Source: Bacteroidetes bacterium UBA4009 (GTDB lineage: Bacteria > Bacteroidota > Bacteroidia > NS11-12g > UBA9320). From it: DNA of 11,476 bases. Each line of letters starts with the position of its first letter. Position 1 is the first letter of the stretch. The notes beneath the pieces are model-generated. The model worked only from the letters and a program-made list of their open reading frames with translations, was not told where the DNA came from and did no database searches. Location: positions 1-11,476 of the forward strand of contig DGBH01000016.1 of assembly GCA_002384205.1 (NCBI GenBank). Reading direction: 5' to 3'. The position numbers were made by a program, and so were the translations under genes. Positions 1 through 8,343 of this stretch are shown one piece after another.

Positions 1-85
1 TTAGCCATTCAATTATCCTACATTTTGTAATTGTGGATTGATATCCTAATTTAGTTTTTACGAAATAACCTTTCTTTGCTGTGAA

Positions 86-1033
86 ATGAGCAAAAGAGAA
101 AAACTCCTTGAACAGTTAGAAGCTAAGTTTAGTGCTACTGGTCAGGACTTAGATACACATCTAGAAGGCTTACTAGCAGCTAATTATATTACCTATTGGG
201 ATTATATTAAGACCGATGCACTTTTAAGTTTACAGCAGCAGCGTACCTCATATCCTGACGAGATGGTGTTTATAATGTATCATCAAGTGAATGAGTTGCT
301 TTTTAAAATGATGCTTTGGGAAATAGAACAAGTATCTAAAAATGAAAATCTTACAGTAGACTTTTTTGCTGAAAAACTATACCGCGTGAGCAGGTATGTG
401 GATGTTTTAGCTTCGTCATTTGAAGTAATGGGGGATGGGATGAGTATGGATCAGTACCAAAAATTCAGACATACGCTTACACCAGCCAGTGGATTTCAAA
501 GTGCTCAATATCGAAAAATCGAATTTGCGAGTACTGAACTAATTAATCTAATTGATAACAGATACAGAGCAACTATTGACAGAAATACGCCTTACAGCCA
601 TGCCTTCGAGCATTTATATTGGCAAGCAGCCGGAAAAGACTTTGCCACCGGGAAGAAAAACATGTTGCTAACCAACTTTGAAGACAAGTATAGCAAGGAC
701 TTTTTGAGATTCATGAAGGAGTATAATGAGACTAACTTATGGTCTAAATTCAAGAGTCTTCCAGAGGATACGCGTTCCGATGTAAAATTACTCAATGCTA
801 TGCGTCATTACGACCATACCATGAACGTACGCTGGGTGATGGCGCATTATACAGCTGCGGGCAAGTATTTAGCAAAACCAGATGGATCTGTAGAAGAAGC
901 AACCGGTGGAAGCGACTGGCGTAAGTATATGCTACCCAAATACCAAAAAAGAATTTTCTTTCCTGAATTATGGAGCCAAGACGAGTTGGATAATTGGGGG
1001 ATAGATAATTTGGAAGGGTATACCCAATTATAG
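86..1033 (+). CDS. kynA: tryptophan 2,3-dioxygenase
   Basis: This is a cytoplasmic heme enzyme that opens the indole ring of L-tryptophan with O2 to give N-formylkynurenine, the first step of the kynurenine pathway. The 315-residue product aligns by eye with the family. FIMYHQVNELLFK (residues 62-74) matches the FIxxHQxxELWFK block, with distal-side His66. FRHTLTPASGFQS (127-139) matches FRxxLxPASGFQS, and its Arg128 should bind the substrate carboxylate. His244 (in DHTMNVRW) sits where the proximal heme ligand lies, and TGGS (273-276) supplies the Thr that contacts the substrate amino group. The tail, including KYQKRIFFPELW, is the form usual in Bacteroidota. The ATG start fits the family length. 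No Shine-Dalgarno sequence is visible. TTTCTTTG (71-78) differs from TAnnTTTG at one base but lies very close to the start. No other kynurenine-pathway gene is in the window. The next gene is convergent, with a 51-bp gap and no clear terminator. Confidence 0.95.
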   Translation: MSKREKLLEQLEAKFSATGQDLDTHLEGLLAANYITYWDYIKTDALLSLQQQRTSYPDEMVFIMYHQVNELLFKMMLWEIEQVSKNENLTVDFFAEKLYRVSRYVDVLASSFEVMGDGMSMDQYQKFRHTLTPASGFQSAQYRKIEFASTELINLIDNRYRATIDRNTPYSHAFEHLYWQAAGKDFATGKKNMLLTNFEDKYSKDFLRFMKEYNETNLWSKFKSLPEDTRSDVKLLNAMRHYDHTMNVRWVMAHYTAAGKYLAKPDGSVEEATGGSDWRKYMLPKYQKRIFFPELWSQDELDNWGIDNLEGYTQL

Positions 1034-1084
1034 GAGCTATCCAATCCTGACAGGAGGTTTGTAATTTCAGACTTCAAGCAAACG

Positions 1085-2599
1085 TTATTGCTGTATTACC
1101 AGTTGCTCGTTTGTAGTCCTGTTGTCCAAACGTATCTGTAAAAAGTACGTGCCATTTACCAGATGTTTGGTCTCTAAAAAATTGATCCAGTTATCCATTT
1201 TACCTTCCTCTAGTACTTGGCCGTGTAGGTTAGTGAGCTGGTAGGTAGCGCCGGGTAAACATCTTACTTTTACATAGTTTGCTGCAGGATTTGGATATAC
1301 AGCTAGTTCTAATTCTTCTAGTTGGCGTAGGTTTAATGTTGGCATTTCGTTTAATATACTGTCTGCTTTCATGGCATTGGGAATGCCGTGGCCGTAGGCA
1401 ATATCGGGCGTAAAGTAGCGATCGCAGCTTCTTAAAATTGCTTCGGTTACTTGGGCATTGGTTTTGGTAGGATGAGCTCCTTTTAAACACGCTACAAGTC
1501 CCGCCACTAATGGTCCAGAAAAGGAAGTTCCACTGCCTCGCATTAATATGCCTTCACCGTTTGGAACGGTATTTTTACTGCCCATACCGCAAAGATCGGG
1601 TTTGATGCGTCCATCCGCACTTGGGCCTCTACTGCTAAATCCCGCTATGGTTCCAAAACTATCAACCGCACCCACACACAGCACATTTTTACCGTCACAT
1701 GGCGCCGTAATGTAATACCATGGTTTATTGCCAGAATTCCCTGCACTGTTGGTTACAAAAATACCTCGAGCCGCAGCATTCTCTGCAGCAATGGTAATCA
1801 AGGTGCTTTTGCCATCCATATCAAAGTAGGTGTAATCGCCTTCGAGGGAGTCAAACTCAGAATAGCCTAAACTACTGTGAATGATGTCTACCCCTATAGA
1901 ATCAGCCCATTCCATAGCACGCAGCCAGTTGAGTTCTTCTATGTGTTTTTCGGTAGGGGCGTCTTCTGTACGGGCTAATACAAATAAGGCACCTGGAGCG
2001 GCGCCCACCATGCTGTCTGGGTAATTAATGCCGGCCAATGCGAGTACTTGCATGCCGTGGGTGCTTTCGCGCCAGGTTAGCGTATCATTAGTTACAAAAT
2101 CTCGGGAAGCAATGATTTGGTTATTTGCCCATAGTGAATCAAAAATAGGGAGGGAGTCTACCTTGTAAAACCCTGCATCAAACAGTGCCAGTTTTACGCC
2201 TTTTCCGGTATACCCTTTTTGGTGATAAAGGTCTAAACCCATTAATTCTATTTGCCTGTCGCCTTGACCATAGCTAAAATCTTCGTTGGTTTGCTCTTGT
2301 GCTACATGGTATTTACCGAGCACTTCTGTGCGCGCCACGCAGGCTAAGCTTTCTGCTTTGGCTCGGTCTGAAGCATGAATACACGCCGCATTAAGCCATT
2401 TACTTTGGCCCAGTACTTCAATGTTATGTTGCTTTAACAATTGCACGTAATCAAGGCACACGTCCGCCTTAAAGTAATCGGTTTCGTTACTACACTTGTC
2501 TGTAAAATAAGCCCAAGCGGTGGTTTGTGCATAGGTTTGGATGCTTGCCAATAGCAAACAAGCGATGAAGCTAGTTTTCCAATAATTGTTTAAGTTCAT
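1085..2599 (-). CDS. secreted subtilisin-like (S8) serine protease with T9SS sorting domain
   Basis: This is an exported endopeptidase of the subtilase family, 504 residues. Residues 1-24 form a Sec signal peptide (hydrophobic FIACLLLASIQTYAQ). Residues of about 26-105 resemble an inhibitory prodomain. The S8 catalytic domain spans about 120-415: Asp141 in LFDAGF, His181 in STHGMQ, oxyanion Asn288 in NSAGNSG, and Ser359 in GSGTSFSGPLVAG. All four are present, although DAG and HGM replace the usual DTG and HGT. From about residue 432, YPNPAANYVKV starts a type-A Por secretion C-terminal sorting domain ending NGTYFLQI...EQLVIQQ, which in Bacteroidota directs T9SS export across the outer membrane and is then removed. 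The start codon lies inside the end of mutS (29-bp overlap), so the gene is probably translated from the mutS transcript. The upstream sequence is A-rich with no Shine-Dalgarno. The substrate is unknown. Confidence 0.93.
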   Translation of the reverse strand: MNLNNYWKTSFIACLLLASIQTYAQTTAWAYFTDKCSNETDYFKADVCLDYVQLLKQHNIEVLGQSKWLNAACIHASDRAKAESLACVARTEVLGKYHVAQEQTNEDFSYGQGDRQIELMGLDLYHQKGYTGKGVKLALFDAGFYKVDSLPIFDSLWANNQIIASRDFVTNDTLTWRESTHGMQVLALAGINYPDSMVGAAPGALFVLARTEDAPTEKHIEELNWLRAMEWADSIGVDIIHSSLGYSEFDSLEGDYTYFDMDGKSTLITIAAENAAARGIFVTNSAGNSGNKPWYYITAPCDGKNVLCVGAVDSFGTIAGFSSRGPSADGRIKPDLCGMGSKNTVPNGEGILMRGSGTSFSGPLVAGLVACLKGAHPTKTNAQVTEAILRSCDRYFTPDIAYGHGIPNAMKADSILNEMPTLNLRQLEELELAVYPNPAANYVKVRCLPGATYQLTNLHGQVLEEGKMDNWINFLETKHLVNGTYFLQIRLDNRTTNEQLVIQQ

Positions 2600-5177
2600 T
2601 TAATTTCATTAATGCCTCAATAGGAGTGAGGCTCTCAATATTAATATGGTCAATGGTTTGAATAATTTCAGCGGATTTAGGATCGGTTACTTGAAATAGA
2701 TTCAATTGGTAGTTGGTGTCTTTTGCTTTTTTAATGGATTCTTTGGTGCTGATGCTTTCTCTATCACTTTCCAATTGTTTTAGGATAATGTCGGCACGTT
2801 TCAATACCTTACTTGGAATACCGGCCATGCGGGCTACATGTATTCCAAAACTATGTTCACTTCCGCCTTTTTTCATTTTGCGCAAGAAAATAACCTTCTT
2901 TTGTTTCTCTTCGGTACTCACGTAATAATTAACCACCCCCGGAAAGCTAGATTCTAGTTCGTTAAGTTCATGGTAATGGGTAGCAAATATGGTTTTGGGT
3001 TTGGTGTCGTCTTGGTTTAAGAATTCGGCAATACTCCATGCCAAGCTCACGCCATCAAAGGTACTGGTGCCTCTGCCTATTTCGTCCAGTATGACCAAGC
3101 TACGGTCACTTAGGTTATTGAGAATAGAGGCTGTTTCTACCATCTCCACCATAAAGGTAGATTCGCCTTGCGAGATATTATCCGAAGCGCCTACTCGAGT
3201 ATATATTTTATCTACCAAACCAATGTGCGCATGCTTGGCAGGCACAAAACAACCTATTTGAGCAAGTAGCACCGTGAGTGCAGTTTGTCTCAGTATGGCA
3301 GATTTCCCCGACATGTTAGGACCGGTAAGAATAATAATCTGCTGTTCTTCCTTGTTTAGGTAAATATCATTGGGAATATAGACTTCACCTCGCGCCAATT
3401 GTTGCTCAATAACAGGATGTCTTCCGTCCTTAATAGCAAGGCTATAATCATCGGATATTTCGGGTTTACTGTAGTCGTAATTTTGGGAGATAAACGCAAA
3501 ACTACATAGGCAGTCTAGCTTAGCAATAACACGTGCATTGTGCTGCACATTGGTTATATAAACGTTTAGCTTCTCAATTAATTCGGCATAGATGCGTCCT
3601 TCTATTTCGCCAATTTTATCATCAGCGGCTAATATTTTCTCTTCAAATACTTTTAATTCGGGAGTAATATAACGCTCGGCATTTACCAAGGTTTGCTTTC
3701 TAATCCATTCTTCTGGTACTTTATCCTTATGCGAATTGGTTACTTCCAGGTAGTATCCAAACACATTGTTAAAGGCCAACTTAAGACTAGAAATGCCACT
3801 TTTTTCGGCTTCTCTGTTTTTGAGGTCTAGCAAGAAATCTTTTGCATTATTGGATAAGGATATATACTCATCGAGTTCTGCGTCTACTCCCATTTTGAGT
3901 ACGCCTCCTTTGCTCAGCACCACAGGAGCATCTTCGGCAATGTGTTGGTCTATAAGCGACACAAAGTCTTCGCATAAAAAGAGTTGCTCTGCTAATTTCC
4001 GAATGGGTTTGCACGACACGTCACTGCATTTTTGCTTGATATGGGCCACAGATTTCATCGAGGAAGATAAATGGAGCAGCTCTCTAGGATTTACCCTACG
4101 CAGGGCAATTTTACTAATTAAGCGTTCCAAATCTCCAACCAATCGAATATCTTCTTTCAGCCCGTCGTAAAGCTTAATATCCGTCATGAGGTATTCGACA
4201 GTATCTTGCCTTAGTCTGATTTCATCTATGTCTAAAAGGGGCAGAATAAGCCAGTTTCGCATCAATCGACTGCCCATAGGCGATATGGTTTTATCTACTA
4301 CATCTAACAGTGATATGCCCGTAGGATGATTACTGTGAATGATTTCTAGATTTCTAATAGTGAATGAGTCTATCCACACATGGCTTTGTTCGTCTATGCG
4401 TTTTATGCCATTGATGTGCTCTAAATGGTTGTGTTTGGTTTGATTTAGGTAATGAATAATAGCGCCTGCAGCAATGGTGGCTTCTTCCATGTGATCTATG
4501 CCAAATCCGCGCAATGACTCAATGTTAAAATGCTTATTGAGTTGTTCTTTGCAATAGTCGGCTTCAAAAAACCATTTATCGATAGCGTAGGAATAGTATT
4601 CTTCGCCATAGGTTTTATCAAATTGATCTCTGTAGGCTTTACTTAAAATAATTTCAGATGGTTGGAAGGTTTTGATGAGTCGCTCTATATAATCTCGATT
4701 TCCTTGAGCTACCATAAACTCTCCGGTACTTAAGTCTACAAACGATACACCTACACGGTTGCCGTGCTCGTGTATAGCTGCCAAAAAATTATTTGTTCGG
4801 CTGTCAAATGTTTTATCGTTTGCCGATACGCCTGGGGTAATAAGTTCTGTAACGCCTCTTTTTACAATACCTTTTGCGGCTTTTGGATCTTCCAACTGTT
4901 CGCATACCGCTACCCGCTGACCCGATCGTATGAGCTTAGGTAAGTAGGTGTCTAACGAGTGATAAGGAAATCCTGCCAGCTCAATCTTACTCCCGCCATT
5001 GTTACGATACGATTGTATAATATCTAATATTTTAGAAGCTAAAATAGCGTCTTCGCCAAACATTTCATAAAAATCGCCCACTCTAAATAGAAGTAAAGTG
5101 CCGGGATATTCGGCCTTTATTTCTCCATATTGTTTCATGAGTGGAGTTTCTTTTGACTGGTTTACTTTTGTACTCAA
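2571..5177 (-). CDS. mutS: DNA mismatch repair ATPase MutS
   Basis: MutS recognises mismatches and small loops in DNA as a dimer and recruits MutL. The 868-residue protein is full length. The mismatch-reading wedge GDFYEMF has Phe36 and Glu38, the same numbers as in E. coli. Connector, core and clamp domains occupy about 130-600 (RHPVIEQQ at 586-593 opens the ATPase domain). Walker A is GPNMSGKS (619-626), the NISQGESTFMVEM block is 667-679, and Walker B/D-loop DEIGRGTST is 698-706. QLNLF (824-828) fits the QLxLF consensus for binding the sliding clamp. A helical dimerisation tail follows (about 833-868). The chosen start is TTG at 5177, giving nine residues before the conserved ETPLMKQY. The first ATG (5138) falls within that motif and would remove TPL. 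The gene overlaps the downstream protease gene by 29 bp and diverges from the methyltransferase gene with a 14-bp gap. Confidence 0.97.
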   Translation of the reverse strand: MSTKVNQSKETPLMKQYGEIKAEYPGTLLLFRVGDFYEMFGEDAILASKILDIIQSYRNNGGSKIELAGFPYHSLDTYLPKLIRSGQRVAVCEQLEDPKAAKGIVKRGVTELITPGVSANDKTFDSRTNNFLAAIHEHGNRVGVSFVDLSTGEFMVAQGNRDYIERLIKTFQPSEIILSKAYRDQFDKTYGEEYYSYAIDKWFFEADYCKEQLNKHFNIESLRGFGIDHMEEATIAAGAIIHYLNQTKHNHLEHINGIKRIDEQSHVWIDSFTIRNLEIIHSNHPTGISLLDVVDKTISPMGSRLMRNWLILPLLDIDEIRLRQDTVEYLMTDIKLYDGLKEDIRLVGDLERLISKIALRRVNPRELLHLSSSMKSVAHIKQKCSDVSCKPIRKLAEQLFLCEDFVSLIDQHIAEDAPVVLSKGGVLKMGVDAELDEYISLSNNAKDFLLDLKNREAEKSGISSLKLAFNNVFGYYLEVTNSHKDKVPEEWIRKQTLVNAERYITPELKVFEEKILAADDKIGEIEGRIYAELIEKLNVYITNVQHNARVIAKLDCLCSFAFISQNYDYSKPEISDDYSLAIKDGRHPVIEQQLARGEVYIPNDIYLNKEEQQIIILTGPNMSGKSAILRQTALTVLLAQIGCFVPAKHAHIGLVDKIYTRVGASDNISQGESTFMVEMVETASILNNLSDRSLVILDEIGRGTSTFDGVSLAWSIAEFLNQDDTKPKTIFATHYHELNELESSFPGVVNYYVSTEEKQKKVIFLRKMKKGGSEHSFGIHVARMAGIPSKVLKRADIILKQLESDRESISTKESIKKAKDTNYQLNLFQVTDPKSAEIIQTIDHINIESLTPIEALMKLNELKQLLEN
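5163..5170 (+). promoter_or_regulatory. candidate -7 element (TACTTTTG) for the RNA methyltransferase gene
   Basis: TACTTTTG matches the Bacteroidota -7 consensus TAnnTTTG exactly and lies 21 nt before the TTG start at 5192, which would give a leader of roughly 15 nt. No TTG -33 box is found at the expected 17-23 nt upstream, so support rests on the -7 box and its position. The element lies inside the first codons of mutS on the other strand. Confidence 0.4.
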
Positions 5178-5191
5178 ATTAAGAAAGTATT

Positions 5192-5719
5192 TTGACTCGC
5201 AAGGTAAAAAACCAAGACTTGAATAGACTCACTGTTGAAAAGTATAGGAAAGTTTCTAAGTCACCGATTATAGTAGTGCTGGATAACATACGCAGTATGC
5301 ATAATGTGGGCGCCATTTTTAGAACTTCGGATGCATTTAGGGTACAAAAAATTTACTTGTGCGGGATTACAGCAACACCTCCACACCGAGACATTCGTAA
5401 AACAGCGCTAGGAGCCGAAGAGAGTGTAGAGTGGGAGTACACCGAAACGACACAACATGCACTTACTATGCTGCAAGATTGCCATATTTGTGCGTTAGAA
5501 CAAGTGGTAGATAGTGTTCCGTTGCGTGAGGTACGATTGCCTAAGGATAAAACCATCGTGCTTATTGTAGGTAATGAAGTGGATGGTGTAGATGATACCG
5601 TTATAGCGCAGTGTAATCAGGTAATCGAAATACCGCAATTTGGCACCAAACATTCTTTTAATGTGAGTGTTTCTGCTGGTATAACGCTTTGGGAAATTTT
5701 CAATAAAATCAATGAATAG
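5192..5719 (+). CDS. SpoU/TrmH-family RNA 2'-O-methyltransferase (short form)
   Basis: This is a SPOUT-fold enzyme expected to transfer a methyl group from S-adenosylmethionine to a ribose 2'-OH in tRNA or rRNA. The three family motifs are present. Motif 1 is LDNIRSMHNVGAIFRTSDAF (residues 30-49, with Asn38 and the catalytic-type Arg44). Motif 2 is IVGNEVDGV (125-133). Motif 3 is IPQFGTKHSFNVSVSAGI (147-164, with Asn157 and Ser159), which forms the knotted cofactor site. At 175 residues it is the catalytic domain only, with no N-terminal substrate-binding domain, so the target RNA cannot be named. It is the compact form often found beside mutS in Bacteroidota. The start is TTG: the frame is closed by a stop at 5180-5182, and the first ATG (codon 36) is inside motif 1. 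The last codons overlap the next gene by 8 bp, which suggests translational coupling. Confidence 0.92.
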   Translation: MTRKVKNQDLNRLTVEKYRKVSKSPIIVVLDNIRSMHNVGAIFRTSDAFRVQKIYLCGITATPPHRDIRKTALGAEESVEWEYTETTQHALTMLQDCHICALEQVVDSVPLREVRLPKDKTIVLIVGNEVDGVDDTVIAQCNQVIEIPQFGTKHSFNVSVSAGITLWEIFNKINE

Positions 5720-7778
5720 CAGGTTTACACGTATCAAAATAACGGGGTTGTGCTTATGCGCATTCTATTGTATAACTAATGCCAGTGTTGTGGTAGATAA
5801 GAAAGTAGAACAGATTAAGTTAGAGATACAACGAATAGACCTTATTGATGGCAAAGAAGACCAATTTGTATTCTTAAAAAGTGATTTGCAAAGCGAATAC
5901 GCCACGCAAACCTATTTGGTTTCGAGTGCGGGTATTGTTGAAAAAATCTTAGAAAATATAGCATCTACAGACGTGCAAAAAGTAGATCAACTCAATAGAA
6001 CTTTAGCTGTGCTTAAAGATGTGAGTGCCAAAAATGTACATTTTTATACGCGTGTTAAGCCCATTTTTGATCTCATTCACAAAGTTCAGTTGGTAGATGA
6101 CGTTACTCAACTCAATGCTATTCTAAAAAGCAATGTGTTTGCGTCGCTTAATCTTATCGCTTTTTATATAGATATGCCAGTGGCCGAAGCTTTTTTTATG
6201 GCTGCGGCGCGCACAGAACCTACGGAGTTAATCAAGCATTACATCGAAATAGATTATAAGCCGTTTAGTGGTAAAATACTAGACGAGCTGTGTAGAGTGG
6301 CTCCGATGAAAATTAAGACGTATTTACATACTTGGAATCCTGTGCATCAGCGTGTTAAAACAAGCCAAACGAGGCTCACCAATGAAGTTTATCGGATATA
6401 TCAAGAAAAGGGTACTACTACACGCGCATACATTCTCATCAATGATATTTACAACGGAAAGCTAAGTATTGACGAAGCGCACGCTATTGCTAAAGACGAT
6501 GTTTCTCTGTTTACTTACCTAATCAAGATGCGTTCTGCTTCCCAACTTAACGGAGAGCACTCTGTGGATGATGCCTTGATGTACCAAAGCTTGAAACAAG
6601 TGCAGCTTATTAATGAGTTACATGAAGAAAGTGATGCCGTGCGATTTAAAAGTCTAGATAGATTTGATGCGCACGAAATTTACACCTTGATGGTGTATAG
6701 TGAAAATGAAATTTACACCTCCACTTTTTTAGGAATGTATGCCCAGATGATGGCAAAAATGGATGTGAAAAGCAGTTTTGAATTTTTGCATCATGGTGAT
6801 TTTAAAAAGTTTAGAACTTTCATCAAAATGGCTGCAGGGTATAACTCCTTGAATTCGTTTTTGGCAAGAATGACAGAATACGAGAAACAAAAGTTGTTTA
6901 CCAAATTGGTAACCGGACTGCAAAATGCCAACGATAACTTAGAGAGTGCTGTTGCTATTGCAGATACTTACGGAAGCCTAAAATCAACAGCCAATAAAGC
7001 ATTATTTGAGCAGGCCATTTTAGGGTACTACGTACAAATAAAAGAACGCGATATAGAAGGTGAGCAGCTCTACAGTCTTATCTTAAATGTGTTTGAAATA
7101 GGAGGGAGCTCAAGTTCAAAAAAAGCCTATACCGAGCAGGAGGTAAACCTTAGAATACTGCCCATAAGCCGTGTGTTTAAAGAGAACAAAAATATACAAC
7201 AACACTTCTTTTTTGACGATGCGGATGGAAGGGCAAGTTATGGCCATTTCTTAGCGGTATTTCAAAACGGGAATTGGGAATTGATAGATCATGAAACCTT
7301 CGTGGTAATTAAATCTACGGCCGGAAAAAAGGTAGAGATGTACATCAATAAACCGGATACCGAATACGACGGTCAGGATGCTATTAAAGCCTATTTTCAA
7401 GAGACGGAACGATGGCCAGATGTGGTGGTGCATCGTGGACATTCGTATTATGCCAATGCTGCGATTGAGAGTTTAACGCCCAATGCTGAAATCGTTTTTT
7501 TAGGGTCATGCGGAGGATACAACGCAATTTCAAGCGTACTTAACTATTCGCCAGAAGCACAAATTATAAGCAGTAAGCAAATAGGTACTATGATGGTAAA
7601 CGATGTGTTGTGCTACGAGCTAAATGAAGTTATTAGGAGTGGAAAAGATATAGTATGGGATGAGTTGTGGGACAAGCTAAATGTGAAGTTAGCGAATGAA
7701 AGCAGATTTAAGGACTACATCCCGCCGCATAAAAACTTAGGAGCATTACTGATTAAAACGTACAGAGAAATGCTTTAG
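5712..7778 (+). CDS. exported protein of unknown function with caspase-like C-terminal domain
   Basis: The gene family is not recognised by name. The 688-residue product begins with a probable Sec signal peptide (basic RFTRIK, then hydrophobic ITGLCLCAFYCIT, cleavage probably near NAS at 23-25), so it should act in the periplasm or outside the cell. No clean lipobox is seen. Residues of about 30-480 look like a long mostly helical region without a recognised motif. From about 498 the character changes to alternating strands and helices. PDVVVHRGHSYY (569-580) and AEIVFLGSCGGY (592-603) are two hydrophobic strands ending in His-x-Gly-like and Ser-Cys turns. This is the layout of the His/Cys dyad in clan CD cysteine peptidases (caspase, gingipain and CHAT types), which points to His574 or His577 and Cys600. 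This assignment is inference from pattern, not from a database match. The ATG overlaps the methyltransferase stop by 8 bp, so the two are probably co-translated. Confidence 0.85.
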   Translation: MNSRFTRIKITGLCLCAFYCITNASVVVDKKVEQIKLEIQRIDLIDGKEDQFVFLKSDLQSEYATQTYLVSSAGIVEKILENIASTDVQKVDQLNRTLAVLKDVSAKNVHFYTRVKPIFDLIHKVQLVDDVTQLNAILKSNVFASLNLIAFYIDMPVAEAFFMAAARTEPTELIKHYIEIDYKPFSGKILDELCRVAPMKIKTYLHTWNPVHQRVKTSQTRLTNEVYRIYQEKGTTTRAYILINDIYNGKLSIDEAHAIAKDDVSLFTYLIKMRSASQLNGEHSVDDALMYQSLKQVQLINELHEESDAVRFKSLDRFDAHEIYTLMVYSENEIYTSTFLGMYAQMMAKMDVKSSFEFLHHGDFKKFRTFIKMAAGYNSLNSFLARMTEYEKQKLFTKLVTGLQNANDNLESAVAIADTYGSLKSTANKALFEQAILGYYVQIKERDIEGEQLYSLILNVFEIGGSSSSKKAYTEQEVNLRILPISRVFKENKNIQQHFFFDDADGRASYGHFLAVFQNGNWELIDHETFVVIKSTAGKKVEMYINKPDTEYDGQDAIKAYFQETERWPDVVVHRGHSYYANAAIESLTPNAEIVFLGSCGGYNAISSVLNYSPEAQIISSKQIGTMMVNDVLCYELNEVIRSGKDIVWDELWDKLNVKLANESRFKDYIPPHKNLGALLIKTYREML

Positions 7779-7806
7779 AAAGTGTTTCAGGCACTGCAAA
7801 ACTCGG

Positions 7807-8163
7807 TTATAAATTAAATTCAAAACCTACTAGCAAAAGTAGGTCTGCCCGTTTTACATCTACATACGGGGTGGTATGGTATCTAAACTGACTGGTAAGA
7901 TAGGTCGAAACTTTTGAAAAATCATGGTATAAACGCGGTTCAAGGTAAAACCGTAAATCGGCAATGTGGGTTAGGTTAAGTTGATAATAGACCGACGTAT
8001 TGATGTATGTTTTGGGTGCAATAGTATAGCGAATAAAGGCACTGTTACTCCATCTAATATTTTGAATATTTACCTCATTGGCACTGTCTTTTAGGTACAG
8101 TTCTTTCTCGTAAAACAGACCAGTGGATATGTCAAAATAGTCCTTGTCTTTGCGGTAAAAATT
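7807..8163 (-). pseudogene. 3' remnant of a DUF481-like outer-membrane beta-barrel gene
   Basis: Read on the minus strand, this stretch gives 118 uninterrupted codons ending in TAA. They show a typical outer-membrane barrel pattern of alternating aromatic and polar residues: DYFDISTGLFYEKEL, then SAFIRYTIAPKTYINTSVYY, THIADLRFYLEPRLYHDFSK, and a closing DLLLLVGFEFNL. The final strand and the HIADLRFYLEPRLY block resemble DUF481 (YdiY-like) outer-membrane proteins, normally about 230-260 residues with a signal peptide. The 5' half, signal peptide and start codon are missing. Just upstream in frame lie only CAT and a TGA stop (8167-8169), and the opposite strand there is the start of another gene. 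The intact C-terminus with no stops suggests a fairly recent deletion or rearrangement. An assembly join or a frameshift is an alternative. Confidence 0.7.
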
Positions 8164-8343
8164 ATGTCACAAACAAAAGATTTTATAGCAAAGTGGTACC
8201 CAATCATCATCGCATTTATATGTCTACTTTATTCCGTTGGATTAGGGTTGGTCGGTAATACTGAAGATGCTCAATACTCTGCACATTGGCCAGGCACCAT
8301 TTTATTGTTTGCTATAGCCATTAGACAAAGAAGACGATCATGA
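8164..8343 (+). CDS. small membrane protein (59 residues), unknown function
   Basis: This short gene encodes 59 residues starting MSQTKDFIAKWYPIII. Residues of about 11-31 form a convincing transmembrane helix (YPIIIAFICLLYSVGLGLVG). A short polar loop (NTEDAQYSAHWPG) and a second hydrophobic stretch (TILLFAIAI, about 45-53) follow, then a strongly basic end, RQRRRS, which by the positive-inside rule faces the cytoplasm. Its stop overlaps the ATG of the next small gene in an ATGA junction (8340-8343), the best evidence that both are translated. The upstream sequence is the truncated barrel gene on the other strand. TGTCTTTG (8145-8152) is one base from a -7 box, but no -33 box is visible. No family is recognised. 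Confidence 0.6.
   Translation: MSQTKDFIAKWYPIIIAFICLLYSVGLGLVGNTEDAQYSAHWPGTILLFAIAIRQRRRS

Noticed and set aside
1044..1056. TCCTGACAGGA inverted repeat between kynA and the protease gene as a shared terminator
   Set aside because: The repeat leaves no room for a proper loop and is not followed by a T-run.
2713..4170. Several plus-strand open frames antisense to mutS
   Set aside because: They are shadows of the mutS coding strand, and their products are low-complexity Ser/Leu-rich.
5136..5138. ATG as the mutS start codon
   Set aside because: It falls inside the conserved TPLMKQY block and would drop residues found in nearly all MutS proteins. TTG at 5177 fits better, though this is not proven.
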